From the NCBI GenBank assembly GCA_030430535.1, contig JAUIKY010000005.1:62001-126000 (forward strand): a DNA stretch of 64,000 nucleotides, written 5' to 3'. The DNA is from Bacteroidia bacterium. Its GTDB lineage: Bacteria; Bacteroidota; Bacteroidia; Flavobacteriales; Flavobacteriaceae. Below are positions 51,847 through 61,008 of the stretch, one piece after another. Within the stretch, counting starts at the first letter, position 1. Every line of letters starts with the position of its first letter. Under the pieces are notes generated by a model. That model was not told the origin of the DNA. It was given only the letters and a program-made list of their open reading frames with translations, and searched no databases. The translations under genes and the position numbers were made by a program.

Positions 51847-51964
51847 GTCAGTTCAAGTGATTTTGGAAAACGAAAAATAGTATTGAGAACCATATTTTTG
51901 GAATAAAAATTCTGTTCTCTATATAAATTTTACGCCTTTTATTGTGAATTTTACTTGAATTGAC
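51847..51964. repeat. 118-bp nested inverted repeat between convergent genes
   Basis: Outer arms GTCAGTTCAAGTGA (51847-51860) and TTACTTGAATTGAC (51951-51964) pair over 14 positions with two G-U pairs. Inner arms GAGAAC (51885-51890) and GTTCTC (51914-51919) pair, and ATTTTT/AAAAAT close a 5-base loop. It could act as a two-way terminator, and it looks like a decayed copy of a mobile palindromic repeat. Confidence 0.7.
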
Positions 51965-51986
51965 AACTTTCTTTACCAAAATCTTT

Positions 51987-54560
51987 TCATCGTTTCAAAC
52001 TAAAATGGCCTCGGTAGATTTTAATTTCTCCCGAGGTTTTTTGTAATTCGGCCACAAACCAATAGTCGGAATTTGGCAAATAGTTCCCTTTAAAAGTACC
52101 ATCCCACTTACCAGTAGCAGCAAATTGCTTTATTAGCTTTCCGTAACGATCATAAACCGTTATTTTTGATGCTCGCGTAAAATCGTTCCCCATACCTTCT
52201 ATTTGCCAAACGTCGTTTTGGCCATCGTTGTTCGGTGTAAAAAACTTAGGAAATCCTAGCACAAAAACCTCAACGGATGTTGTTCCGCAGCCATTTTTGT
52301 CCCGAATATAAATGTTATGCACGCCCGGACTAACGTTTTCAAAAAATGGCTCATCTTGATAAGGGCCATTGGCATCATTCAAAGCGAATTCGTAATCACC
52401 GAGACCTAGATTATTATTGGTGTCATTAATAGTTATGGTATTATTTTTTGAAGCATCAACAATGATAATATCGCCGGAATCGACATCAGCTGCCGAAGAC
52501 GATTCAACCATAAATTCAACAACCTCCGATTGGCAGCCAAAGTTCGATGTAGCCACAACCGAATAAACACCACTTGTAGTCACTTCGGCATAGGGCAAAT
52601 CACTTATTATTTGCCCATTGCCATCCATCCATTCATAGGTATAGCTTGCGGCTGAATTGAAGGCCAACACTCTTACCAGAGCGCCATCGGAACAATACAT
52701 CTCAGAATGATCCACTTGAAATTCTGGAGCGGGATGAACCACCAAATGCAGCGCTGGAGCTATACCGAAACAATCGCCATTATCATCACTTTCTACCCTC
52801 ACATAAATATCTTGTGAAAAAGCCGTGGTATTAACGTAGGTCTTTGGAGTTGATATTTCATTTTGTTCCAAAAGGGCATCTTCGGCAGTTTCAAAAAAAT
52901 GCACACTTAGGTTCTGCCCAGAAGGGAATTGATTTATGAATACAGCTGTGGTTTGCGTTAAATCGAATTCGTGTAAACCATCAATACCTCCATCATCATC
53001 ACAAACGTTCAATTCCTCAAAATATCCATCGGGAAAAGAGGTTGCTGATACCTCTAAATTCACGGTTGAAATTCGGTGACACCCATTAGCATTTTCAACA
53101 CGTGCAAAAATGGGATTGACAGACTGATTATTAACCGAGGTTGAAATCGGGTTGTCTCCACTTTCGGCCTCATTTAAAGTGTAATGATACGAAATGGCAA
53201 CATCTGGATCTGAAGAAATATAATCATTTGCTTCAAATAAATTAAAATCTGTAAAACCATCAGCTATTCCATCTTCATCACAGTTCCTAATCGTAACTGA
53301 AGGCAAAACCGTCGGCAATTCATATACTACAATATTAAATGAAGTTTCAGTGAAGCACCCTAAATCCAAATGGTTAATAATTTTCACATAAATGCTTTGC
53401 TGCTCAGCAGTCGTATTTTCAAACGCAATCGGGTTGGTAATTGGAACGCTGTAATTTGAATCCATGAAATATTCAAAATAAAAATCGGACGGACTGTTTC
53501 CACTTAGCAAAGTGGCTTCGTATGCTGTAAGGTTGAAAGTCGCTATTCCATTAGCATCATTCCCATCCGTATTGTCATCACATTTTGAAACGGTCAAAAT
53601 ATTAGTCAAAGGCTCAACAACAGGCAAAACAAACAAGCTTGTATTGGCTGAAATATTCAACACAGGGTCGCCTGGCATTCCTCCATACTCAACTATGTAA
53701 CCCTTAGGATAATAAGGTCCTGGCGGTTCTCCAACTTCCCTTAAATCATTCCATGCTCCCGGGATACCAATCGAAGGGTCAGTGATGTGCAAAAAATGTT
53801 CACCTCCATTAACATTGTTGGGCTCGTTGTAGTTCCAATTGGCATAATTGGGCGAAGAACCATTAGCAACACCATTCCAAAAAACAGTGCCCGCTTCTGG
53901 GCCCGTTACCCATTTCCAAACGCCTTCAGTTTCTTGATCGGTGCCTCCCAACCATCCGGCTCCCGAGGCTTGCTCGCCTGCCAATTGTGCTTCTTCAGGG
54001 TAAAGAATGGTGGCCAAATACCCTTGCAGGCCAAAATAGGTTCGGGCTGCCGCTTGACTTTTGGCATCTGTCCAAGTAATACCATACGCCGGAACATATT
54101 CGTAATAATGCTCTGTTAACGGTAAATAATTGGCATCGCCGATGGTGATTGAAAAGGATTTATCATTCGGCTGGGTGCTCGAACTTTGAAACATCACATC
54201 TTTTATCGCTGCAATTAAATCTAAATAACTAACGGGTGCCGTTGTTTGCCCACGTAAGGTCAATTTTCCCTCAACAGCATTCCAAGAAGTGGTAATATTT
54301 GGGTGTGTTCCCGATAAAAATAGTCGGTCGTTGCCTTGCTGATAGCCTGTTGAAATTTGCACATAAAGCGCTTCAATTTCAGTATCATCGGGGTCTGAAA
54401 TATCAAAATCGGTGACAATATTAATTTGGCTTTGGGGGCAATATGGCTGATTACCCGATGCCGTTAATGTTGGCGCAATATTTTGGCCATGTAATGTTTG
54501 ACCCCAAAAAACACACATCAAAAATTGGAAAAGGAAACGATATACTTTATTTCTAAACAA
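51987..54560 (-). CDS. secreted C-type-lectin-domain protein with T9SS type B sorting domain
   Basis: 857 residues, TTG start at 54558-54560 (upstream frame closed by TAA). Signal peptide ends near LHGQN. Residues about 130-290 form a C-type lectin-like domain (EYVPAYGITWTDAKSQAAARTYFG, WLGGTDQETEGVWKWVTGPEAG, NWNYNEPNN, EHFLHI), with the NEPNN type of Ca2+/sugar loop. Several repeats of about 95 residues follow (T-DGI-DF-LTAYE / DGIADGFTDFNLFEAND). The C-terminal 85 residues are the T9SS type B/gliding-motility-associated CTD (FPKFFTPNNDGQNDVWQIEGM ... ITVYDRYGKLIKQF). The protein should be exported to the cell surface, probably as a glycan-binding adhesin. Confidence 0.9.
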   Translation of the reverse strand: MFRNKVYRFLFQFLMCVFWGQTLHGQNIAPTLTASGNQPYCPQSQINIVTDFDISDPDDTEIEALYVQISTGYQQGNDRLFLSGTHPNITTSWNAVEGKLTLRGQTTAPVSYLDLIAAIKDVMFQSSSTQPNDKSFSITIGDANYLPLTEHYYEYVPAYGITWTDAKSQAAARTYFGLQGYLATILYPEEAQLAGEQASGAGWLGGTDQETEGVWKWVTGPEAGTVFWNGVANGSSPNYANWNYNEPNNVNGGEHFLHITDPSIGIPGAWNDLREVGEPPGPYYPKGYIVEYGGMPGDPVLNISANTSLFVLPVVEPLTNILTVSKCDDNTDGNDANGIATFNLTAYEATLLSGNSPSDFYFEYFMDSNYSVPITNPIAFENTTAEQQSIYVKIINHLDLGCFTETSFNIVVYELPTVLPSVTIRNCDEDGIADGFTDFNLFEANDYISSDPDVAISYHYTLNEAESGDNPISTSVNNQSVNPIFARVENANGCHRISTVNLEVSATSFPDGYFEELNVCDDDGGIDGLHEFDLTQTTAVFINQFPSGQNLSVHFFETAEDALLEQNEISTPKTYVNTTAFSQDIYVRVESDDNGDCFGIAPALHLVVHPAPEFQVDHSEMYCSDGALVRVLAFNSAASYTYEWMDGNGQIISDLPYAEVTTSGVYSVVATSNFGCQSEVVEFMVESSSAADVDSGDIIIVDASKNNTITINDTNNNLGLGDYEFALNDANGPYQDEPFFENVSPGVHNIYIRDKNGCGTTSVEVFVLGFPKFFTPNNDGQNDVWQIEGMGNDFTRASKITVYDRYGKLIKQFAATGKWDGTFKGNYLPNSDYWFVAELQKTSGEIKIYRGHFSLKR

Positions 54561-54688
54561 CTGCTGTTAATTTGCTTAAAGAAAGTAAATATTTATTTAA
54601 TAAAGCATCTATTGAAAAGCTTTAAGATAAATGGCTAAATATTTCGACTAAAGTCTTTAAGTAAAATTATTTCTTAAATGCTTTTATT

Positions 54689-56809
54689 TCACCATTTTTC
54701 TATTTCTGAACCTACGTATTCTTTAAACAGTTTTGAAATGGATTTTGCCTCCCCAAGAATGGTAAGAATATCGTCTTTCTCCAAGACGGTGGCTCCATTG
54801 GGCGTAAAGGTTTTATTGTTTCTTTCTATCAAGGCCACCAAAACATCTTTTGGCAAATGTATTTCCATTAATTGACGCCCAATCATGGCACTTTGTAATG
54901 TGCCCTCCAATAATTTAATGCTAACGAAGTTCTCATTTTGTAACAAGTACTCCTTGATTTCGCGATGGCTTCCCATAGCCAATAAGTCGTTTACAACCTG
55001 CTCTCGTTCCAGAATATCTATCAATCGAGACAACATACGCAGCTGTTGTTTGGGCCTTTCATCTGTATTGATCAAAAAACAACAAATATGCACGGGTGAT
55101 TGTTCTTCAACGTTATTTAGCGGTATGTTTCCCAAAACTGTAGATTGTGAAATAAGAATCTGCAATGAAGGATGCAATACATTTTTATATTTTGCATGGA
55201 AAATTAAAACCCCAGGCAAGTTTATTACCGAACCGTCTTGCAGGGCCTGCATAAACTTTTTTTTGATGGTTTCCTTTTTTCTTTGCAGTTCGGTCGAAAA
55301 ATAATTGGATGCTTTATCCAAAACCCCATTTATATCGGTTGAGGACTTTAGTATGCTTATTTTAGACTTTATCACCGTTTCATCAAAAGGGTCGCCTTGT
55401 CGCAATCCTTTTTCTTTTAAAATAGTCATTAATTCATTTTCCAATTCATCATACTGATACTTTCCCAAAAGGGCAAACCAATGGAAAATAGCTCCTTCGC
55501 GCTTTACTTTCCCTCTGGCATGAAAGTGATACCAAATGAGCCCTAAAACCACTATTCCTGCAGTAAAAAGGATAGGCATCCAACCCAAATAAACAATCAG
55601 TATGAACGAGATAACTATGCCTATAACTTGCATGTAGGGATAAAGCGGCGATAAGTACCCAGGATCGTATGACTCTATATTACTTTTCCTAAAAACTATA
55701 ACCGAAAAATTAATAAACATAAAAATGAGCAACTGGAAGGTACTGGCTAGTTTAACGATGCCTTCTTCAGACAATACAAGGATGAACAAAATAATTAAAG
55801 CCGTTGTGAAAAATATGGCCATTACCGGAGTTCCTTTGCCTCCAATTTTAGACAGTACGGCAGGCAATAATTTATCGCGCCCCATGGCAAAAGGATAGCG
55901 GGAAGCCGACAATAGCCCCGCATTACCAGTAGAAGCAAATGCGGCTAGAGCAGCTATAGACATTAACAACACTCCTGCATTTTCTGGCAACCAGTTAAAC
56001 ATTTGTGAGGCCGCAATAGCTGCTGGAGCCATTTCATTAGCAAAGGTTTCAGGCTCAATAACAGCTACCATTATAAAAACCCCCAAACCATAGATGAGTC
56101 CGGTTACCACTAAAGACAATATCATTCCTAAAGGGATATTCCGTTCTGGGTTTTTAATTTCTTCGGCCACGCTTACAATTTGAGTGAGTCCCAAATATGA
56201 AACAAAAACAAAGCCTGCCGATGTAAAAAGCCCGCCCATTCCATCGGAAAGAAACGGCGTAAACTGTTCTCCAAGCATTTCCTTTCCCATGGTATTTCCG
56301 AAACAAATCAAGTAAATACCGTCAACAATAAAGGTGATTAAAATAACCAACAAGAATGTTACAAACACTTTTTGGAATGCAGATGTTTTTTTTGCTCCCA
56401 CTAAATTTAAAGCCATAAAAAAAAGCGTAGCAACAATAGCTACGGTTTTAGTGGGCACTTCCCAAAAAATAGCGGCATAAGCACCGATACCAATAATGGC
56501 AAAAGCGGTTTTTAGCATCAATGCGAAATAGGTTCCGAGTCCACCAATAGTTCCCATTAATGGCCCAAGACTTCTGTCTAAGAAAAAATAAGCTCCGCCC
56601 GACCTTGGTAAAGCGGTAGAGATTTCAGCAATGCTGAACATGGAGGGCAATATCAACACCCCCGCAAGCATGTAAGCTAAAAACACCGATGCTCCTGTAT
56701 AATGCGAGGCGATACCAGGCAATAAAAAAAAGCCCGAACTGAACATAGCCCCAGTACTAATGGCAAAAACATCGAACAGTCCTAACTCTTTTTTTAATCT
56801 TTTCCTCAT
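54689..56809 (-). CDS. APC-family amino-acid permease with EIIA-like and RCK_C domains
   Basis: 706 residues. Residues 1-430 are a twelve-helix APC transporter (FAISTGAMFSSGFFLLPGIASHYTGAS; PRSGGAYFFLDRSLG; YLGLTQIVSVAEEIKNPERNIP). A linker leads to a PTS EIIA type 2-like domain at about 475-610 with the conserved His of the PHA motif present as FHAKYKNVLHPSL, and the block SPVHICCFLINTDERPKQQLRMLSRLIDIL. The last 75 residues form an RCK_C/TrkA-C domain (GRQLMEIHLPKDVLVALIERNN ... LEKDDILTILGEA). The cytoplasmic tail probably senses metabolites or nucleotides and gates transport. Substrate unknown. Not in an operon. Confidence 0.88.
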   Translation of the reverse strand: MRKRLKKELGLFDVFAISTGAMFSSGFFLLPGIASHYTGASVFLAYMLAGVLILPSMFSIAEISTALPRSGGAYFFLDRSLGPLMGTIGGLGTYFALMLKTAFAIIGIGAYAAIFWEVPTKTVAIVATLFFMALNLVGAKKTSAFQKVFVTFLLVILITFIVDGIYLICFGNTMGKEMLGEQFTPFLSDGMGGLFTSAGFVFVSYLGLTQIVSVAEEIKNPERNIPLGMILSLVVTGLIYGLGVFIMVAVIEPETFANEMAPAAIAASQMFNWLPENAGVLLMSIAALAAFASTGNAGLLSASRYPFAMGRDKLLPAVLSKIGGKGTPVMAIFFTTALIILFILVLSEEGIVKLASTFQLLIFMFINFSVIVFRKSNIESYDPGYLSPLYPYMQVIGIVISFILIVYLGWMPILFTAGIVVLGLIWYHFHARGKVKREGAIFHWFALLGKYQYDELENELMTILKEKGLRQGDPFDETVIKSKISILKSSTDINGVLDKASNYFSTELQRKKETIKKKFMQALQDGSVINLPGVLIFHAKYKNVLHPSLQILISQSTVLGNIPLNNVEEQSPVHICCFLINTDERPKQQLRMLSRLIDILEREQVVNDLLAMGSHREIKEYLLQNENFVSIKLLEGTLQSAMIGRQLMEIHLPKDVLVALIERNNKTFTPNGATVLEKDDILTILGEAKSISKLFKEYVGSEIEKW

Positions 56810-57029
56810 AATTAAACATTAAAAATGGCTTAACTATCTAATATTATGAATAAAAGATAAGAAAAAGTAATTACTTAAATTGGACAGAACAACAATTTAG
56901 ATGAACTAACTAATGCAGTTTTTAAAATAAATTCCTCTTTAGGCCAATCTTTGTTCATAAAACAAAGGCTTAAAACTCTATTTTTTTGTGCTTTCCTGTT
57001 GAAGCTAATTAATAGGTAAAGTTTATTGG

Positions 57030-57803
57030 CTAAAGTTGTTTGGCTTCTTCCCAAAATACATCCATTTCAGCCAAGGTCATATCTTTTAAAGGCTTATTTA
57101 GACTTTTAGCCTTGCTCTCTAAATACTGAAATCGTTTGGAGAATTTTTTGTTGGTGCGCTCTAAAGCGTTTTCGGGGTTAATATTCAAAAACCGAGCGTA
57201 ATTCACCATAGAAAACAGCACATCGCCAAACTCACTTTCAATGGCATTGGCATTACCGTTTTTCACTTCGGCTTTAAACTCATTGAGCTCTTCCTCTACT
57301 TTTTCCCAAACTTGGTTGGGCTGCTCCCAATCGAAACCCACACCAGCTACTTTTTCTTGAATCCTGTTGGCCTTCACCAATGCTGGCAAACTTCTGGGTA
57401 CACCTTCCAGCACGCTTTTTTTGCCTTCTTTTAATTTGAGGTTTTCCCAATTTCGTTTTACATCGTCTTCATTTTCAACTTTTACGTCGCTGTAAATGTG
57501 CGGGTGCCTGCTTATCAATTTTTCGCAAATATTGTTGCAGACATCGGCAATATCAAAATCGTTGGTTTCACTACCTATTTTTGAGTAGAACACAATGTGG
57601 AGCAACACATCGCCCAATTCCTTTTTCACTTCTTCCAAGTCGTTGTCCAAAATGGCGTCTCCCAACTCATAGGTTTCTTCTATTGTAAGATGGCGAAGCG
57701 TTTCCATAGTCTGTTTTTTGTCCCATGGGCACTGCTCACGGAGCTCGTCCATAATTGTGAGTAATCTATCAAAGGCCTTCAGTTGTTCTGCTCTTGAATT
57801 CAT
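57030..57803 (-). CDS. mazG: nucleoside triphosphate pyrophosphohydrolase MazG
   Basis: 257 residues with two MazG domains. The first has CPWDKKQTMETLRHLTIEETYELGDAI then EEVKKELGDVLLHIVFYSK (the ExxE12-28ExxD metal site). The second has VEEELNEFKAEV ... ESEFGDVLFSMVNYARF. It hydrolyses (d)NTPs to monophosphate and pyrophosphate, and by analogy limits aberrant nucleotides or ppGpp precursors. Flanked by gene-free spacers of about 200 bp on each side; single-gene transcript. Confidence 0.95.
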   Translation of the reverse strand: MNSRAEQLKAFDRLLTIMDELREQCPWDKKQTMETLRHLTIEETYELGDAILDNDLEEVKKELGDVLLHIVFYSKIGSETNDFDIADVCNNICEKLISRHPHIYSDVKVENEDDVKRNWENLKLKEGKKSVLEGVPRSLPALVKANRIQEKVAGVGFDWEQPNQVWEKVEEELNEFKAEVKNGNANAIESEFGDVLFSMVNYARFLNINPENALERTNKKFSKRFQYLESKAKSLNKPLKDMTLAEMDVFWEEAKQL

Positions 57804-57980
57804 TGATGTATTTTAAATATTTCCCGTAAAAGTATAAATAACTTTTATAAAACAACAGTTGTGGAAGATTATGTAAATAAAACCAACATTTAATTTTGAA
57901 TAATAATAATTTTAACTATTTTAGTCGTATAATTCTCTCATTTTAAAAGATTAATAGCAAGCCCCAAAAACCTATATAAA

Positions 57981-58640
57981 ATGAGATTCTTTTTTTTGTT
58001 AATATTTTGTCAAGGAAGCCTATTTGCCCAAGTTGGCATTGGAACTACAGAACCAACCGCATCATTAGATGTAAATGGCACTTTTAGAGTTAGATCAACT
58101 ACTAACGAAACAGATAAAGAGGTTATTAGAGATTCCATTTTGGTTATATCTCGATCCGGAAATGTAAACCGTGTTGAAAGCACCGAAATTATAGATGCCG
58201 CATTGCCCTCCATGGTACGGGCTTCTTTTTCTAGTAGTGGAAATATTGGACACATTCTAAGTTCCGGCTCTTGCACAATAAACTTTGATAATGAAGAAAT
58301 TGACAATAACGATGAGTTCGATACGGCAACCAATACTTTTACAGCCAAACAGGATGGTATTTATCAAATATGCGCACAAATAAAAATCAGTTCAACAATT
58401 TCTGTCAGCACCAATTTTGGCTTGGGTATTTATAAAAATAATGTTTTGGTGGCCGAACAAAGTTTTCTTAGTGTTCAAGTTTTAAACACTAGTGTTTCAC
58501 CACCAATTCGCTATGTATCTACAACCCTAGATTTACTTGAAGACGACACCGTAACGTTTAAAATATCCTCTTCATTGGCTACGGTCAATATTGCAGGCTC
58601 TTCATCCAATAGTTATTGTGCTATTTATCAAATACGATAG
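57981..58640 (+). CDS. secreted protein with C1q-like C-terminal domain
   Basis: 219 residues with a signal peptide (FFFLLIFCQGSLFAQ). The mature N-terminus is VGIGTTEPTASLDVNGTFRVRS, the short head motif found on many secreted flavobacterial proteins and tail-fibre-like proteins. The C-terminal about 145 residues (MVRASFSSSGNIGHIL ... NTFTAKQDGIYQICAQIKI ... DDTVTFKISSSLATVNIAGSSSNSYCAIYQI) match the C1q/TNF-like jelly roll, normally trimeric. No T9SS tail is present. Function unknown, likely surface or periplasmic binding. Confidence 0.72.
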   Translation: MRFFFLLIFCQGSLFAQVGIGTTEPTASLDVNGTFRVRSTTNETDKEVIRDSILVISRSGNVNRVESTEIIDAALPSMVRASFSSSGNIGHILSSGSCTINFDNEEIDNNDEFDTATNTFTAKQDGIYQICAQIKISSTISVSTNFGLGIYKNNVLVAEQSFLSVQVLNTSVSPPIRYVSTTLDLLEDDTVTFKISSSLATVNIAGSSSNSYCAIYQIR

Positions 58641-58653
58641 CTTAAATTTTGCC

Positions 58654-58684
58654 AAAGAAAAAGCCATCCCAAAAAGAGATGGCC
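58654..58684 (-). terminator. terminator of the ECF/DUF4252 operon
   Basis: GCCATC (58663-58668) and GATGGC (58678-58683) form a 6-bp stem. On the minus strand it is followed by TTTTTCTTT. The convergent C1q-like gene ends just before it. Confidence 0.7.
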
Positions 58685-58712
58685 AAATTATTTCTTTATC
58701 GTTTAAGTCCTT

Positions 58713-59255
58713 TTACTTAAAAAAATTCATAATATTTTCCACTTGACTTTGGTCGATGTTGGATTGCTGCATCGCGTTGATTAATGTCACCATTTTTTCA
58801 GGATTCATATCATCACCCAAAATCCGAACAATGCCAAAGCCCAACTCTTTTGAGTTTCCAAAAACAATTACCTCATCGGCGTCATCATCGTCACCAATAT
58901 ATTTTACCTCAATTTTATTGCCTTTGTCGCTAAACTCCATCAAATCGTTGTACTTGCTTTGGTTTAAAATGGATTTCACTATTGCGAGTTCGGTGTGGTA
59001 CGATTCGGGATTGGCTTCGTTAATCTTATATCCCAAAAAATTCAATTTATCTACCGAATTATAAGCTTCGGTCTGTTCTGGAGTGAATTGGGTTTTATCA
59101 ACCTCAATCATTGACAACGGAAAATCCTGTGTGATAAAATTTTTGTTCTCCTGATTTTCTACGTAATACCGCTGTAAACTCACCTCGTTACCGCAGCTTG
59201 ACAAAAAGGCTGCGGTAAAAAAGGTGAAAATTAAATATTTAACTGCTCGTTGCAT
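58713..59255 (-). CDS. DUF4252 lipoprotein
   Basis: 180 residues with a lipobox (AAFLSSCG, Cys at about 21). The mature part is a DUF4252 domain: NFITQDFPLSMIEVDK, LNFLGYKIN, SKYNDLMEFSDKGNKIEVKYIGDDD and ELGFGIVRILGDDMNPEKMVTLINAM. Membrane-anchored periplasmic protein of unknown function. Second of two DUF4252 genes, 9 bp after its paralogue, in the operon headed by the ECF sigma factor. Confidence 0.85.
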   Translation of the reverse strand: MQRAVKYLIFTFFTAAFLSSCGNEVSLQRYYVENQENKNFITQDFPLSMIEVDKTQFTPEQTEAYNSVDKLNFLGYKINEANPESYHTELAIVKSILNQSKYNDLMEFSDKGNKIEVKYIGDDDDADEVIVFGNSKELGFGIVRILGDDMNPEKMVTLINAMQQSNIDQSQVENIMNFFK

Positions 59256-59264
59256 GACAGATGA

Positions 59265-59825
59265 TTATTTGTTTTTCTCTAGGTGTTTTCCACCCGGAAT
59301 ATTCATTTTATCGGTGAGTTTGGATATTTCGTTCAAATTGATATCCCCGGTGAGCGACACCACAACGGTTTCAATTTTACGTTCTTTTCCATTTATTTCA
59401 ATCTTGTTTTCCATCACTTTATCAATGCCGTTCACAAAGATTAAAAGTTCCTTTACGTGGTCGGCATCCTTGCCTTCCTTCACATAAAAATTCACGTTGG
59501 TGCCATCGTCCTTTACTTCCATCAATTCTTCCAAACTGCTGGAACGCGACTTCACCCACTTGGCAATATCGCCCGAAATAGACTGATTATCGGTAACTAT
59601 GGTTTTAAAACTGGTGATGCTTTTTACCATATCCATATAAGCCCTGGCTTCGGCATCATCGGTATCGATGCCTATTTTTGCAATCATCTGGAACATTTTG
59701 GGTTTGATGTTTACGTAGGTAACATCGGTATTGTCGCTGTATTTTTCAAAAATATCCTTCTGTGCCAATGCGGTTAGCGGCAGTAACAATACGGCCATTG
59801 CTATTAAAATGATTCTATTTTTCAT
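59265..59825 (-). CDS. DUF4252 secreted protein
   Basis: 186 residues, signal peptide ending at LTALAQ rather than a lipobox. DUF4252 core: DVTYVNIKPKMFQMIAKIGIDTDDAEARAYMDMVKSITSFKTIVTD, NVNFYVKEGKDADHVKELLIFVNG and VVSLTGDINLNEISKLTDKMNIPGG. Paralogue of the lipoprotein downstream. Cotranscribed with sigma and anti-sigma genes, as is usual in Flavobacteria. Confidence 0.87.
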   Translation of the reverse strand: MKNRIILIAMAVLLLPLTALAQKDIFEKYSDNTDVTYVNIKPKMFQMIAKIGIDTDDAEARAYMDMVKSITSFKTIVTDNQSISGDIAKWVKSRSSSLEELMEVKDDGTNVNFYVKEGKDADHVKELLIFVNGIDKVMENKIEINGKERKIETVVVSLTGDINLNEISKLTDKMNIPGGKHLEKNK

Positions 59826-59894
59826 GGTTCTTGTTTTTAAGTTATTTAATGACGTTCTGTTTTTTTATTCATACTGAAACAAGTTCAGCACATG

Positions 59895-60371
59895 CTAATT
59901 TTTAAAGATTATACTTGTAGTGTTTTCAATCGTGTTGAGATAGTTTAAGGTTGAAGCGCCTTTGTCTACTTCCTTTAGATACCCCACGGTTGAAGCGCCC
60001 TGGTTGAATTTTTTGGAAAACAATTCCATTGATTTTGAAAATTCATTGAAGGCCAATTCTGGGTCTTTATAAGTCCCTAAATCGTTGGCATTACTAAATG
60101 ATTGATTCAGGTAAAACCCGAGCATAAGAACGGCTACGGCTGCGACAGCAATCCATTTGTAATTGAGTGTACGTTTAGTTTTTAATGGAATATCTTTGGT
60201 AAACTGTTCCTGCTGACTTACCGAAAAATACGCAAACATAGGCTTATAGTGGTCTAAATGTGGAGCAACCGTGTCGCTTGTAAAATAGTTTTTTAACACT
60301 TGCTCTTCCTTTAGCGTAGTTTCGCCATTTTCGTATTTCTCCAGTAATTTTTCTATATTATTTAATACCAT
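59895..60371 (-). CDS. membrane protein, probable anti-sigma factor
   Basis: 158 residues. The N-terminal 70 residues are cytoplasmic (IEKLLEKYENGETTLKEEQVLKNYF, a helix typical of Bacteroidota anti-sigma proteins). One helix follows (WIAVAAVAVLMLGFYLN), then a periplasmic tail. Overlaps the sigma gene by 14 bp, and the order sigma then single-helix protein supports an anti-sigma role. No direct domain match was recognised. Confidence 0.7.
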   Translation of the reverse strand: MVLNNIEKLLEKYENGETTLKEEQVLKNYFTSDTVAPHLDHYKPMFAYFSVSQQEQFTKDIPLKTKRTLNYKWIAVAAVAVLMLGFYLNQSFSNANDLGTYKDPELAFNEFSKSMELFSKKFNQGASTVGYLKEVDKGASTLNYLNTIENTTSIIFKN

Positions 60372-60867
60372 AATTATGTGTATTAGTCAATTTTTCTCTT
60401 ATTGTTTTTCTTGCTCTCGATAGCGCCACGCGTACTGCTGTTTGGTTCATATCGAGCATTTTTGCAATCTCATCGTAATCGTACTCCTCAACATCCCTTA
60501 ACTGAATAATCATCCGTTGTTGTTCGGGCAATGCTTCAATAATTCTGCCCACCCAATTTACGCTATCGTTCAGCTCAACCTGTTTTTGCAATGCCGTTTG
60601 GTTGTCTTCGTAATTACTGTGCACCAATTTTAAATTTTGTGCTTGTTTCGATTTTAATTTGTCAAAACAGTAATTCTTGGTCATGGTCATCGAAAAAGCT
60701 TCAACATTTTTATACTCCTGAATCTTTTTCTTGTTGTTCCATAATTTCAAAAGCACTTCCTGCGTGGCATCTTCGGCCTCTTCGGTCGATACCAATAGCC
60801 GTTTTGCTAAACGGAACACCTTATCTTTAAAAGGCATTACAATATTTAAAAACTCGGTTTGAGTCAT
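60358..60867 (-). CDS. ECF-type RNA polymerase sigma factor
   Basis: 169 residues. Region 2: FRLAKRLLVSTEEAEDATQEVLLKLWNNKKKI and FSMTMTKNYCFDKLKSK. Region 4: IEALPEQQRMIIQLRDVEEYDYDEIAKMLDMNQTAVRVALSRARKTIREKL. It directs RNA polymerase to a small regulon, presumably including its own operon (anti-sigma, two DUF4252 proteins) and maybe the divergent S41 peptidase. The inducing signal is unknown. Confidence 0.93.
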   Translation of the reverse strand: MTQTEFLNIVMPFKDKVFRLAKRLLVSTEEAEDATQEVLLKLWNNKKKIQEYKNVEAFSMTMTKNYCFDKLKSKQAQNLKLVHSNYEDNQTALQKQVELNDSVNWVGRIIEALPEQQRMIIQLRDVEEYDYDEIAKMLDMNQTAVRVALSRARKTIREKLTNTHNYGIK

Positions 60868-61008
60868 TTTGGTTTGGTTTAAAAACAGCTTGGTTATTGC
60901 TATTTGATATTACGACGATGCAGTTTCAATTTTGTTACAAAAGTTTTTTAATAAGCAATAATGTAAGTAATTTTAGGGTTTTATAGACTATACCCTTTAA
61001 ATTGTTAC

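Noticed and set aside
54885-55304. 139-codon plus-strand frame
   Set aside because: Antisense to the APC permease C-terminal domains; no start context or homology.
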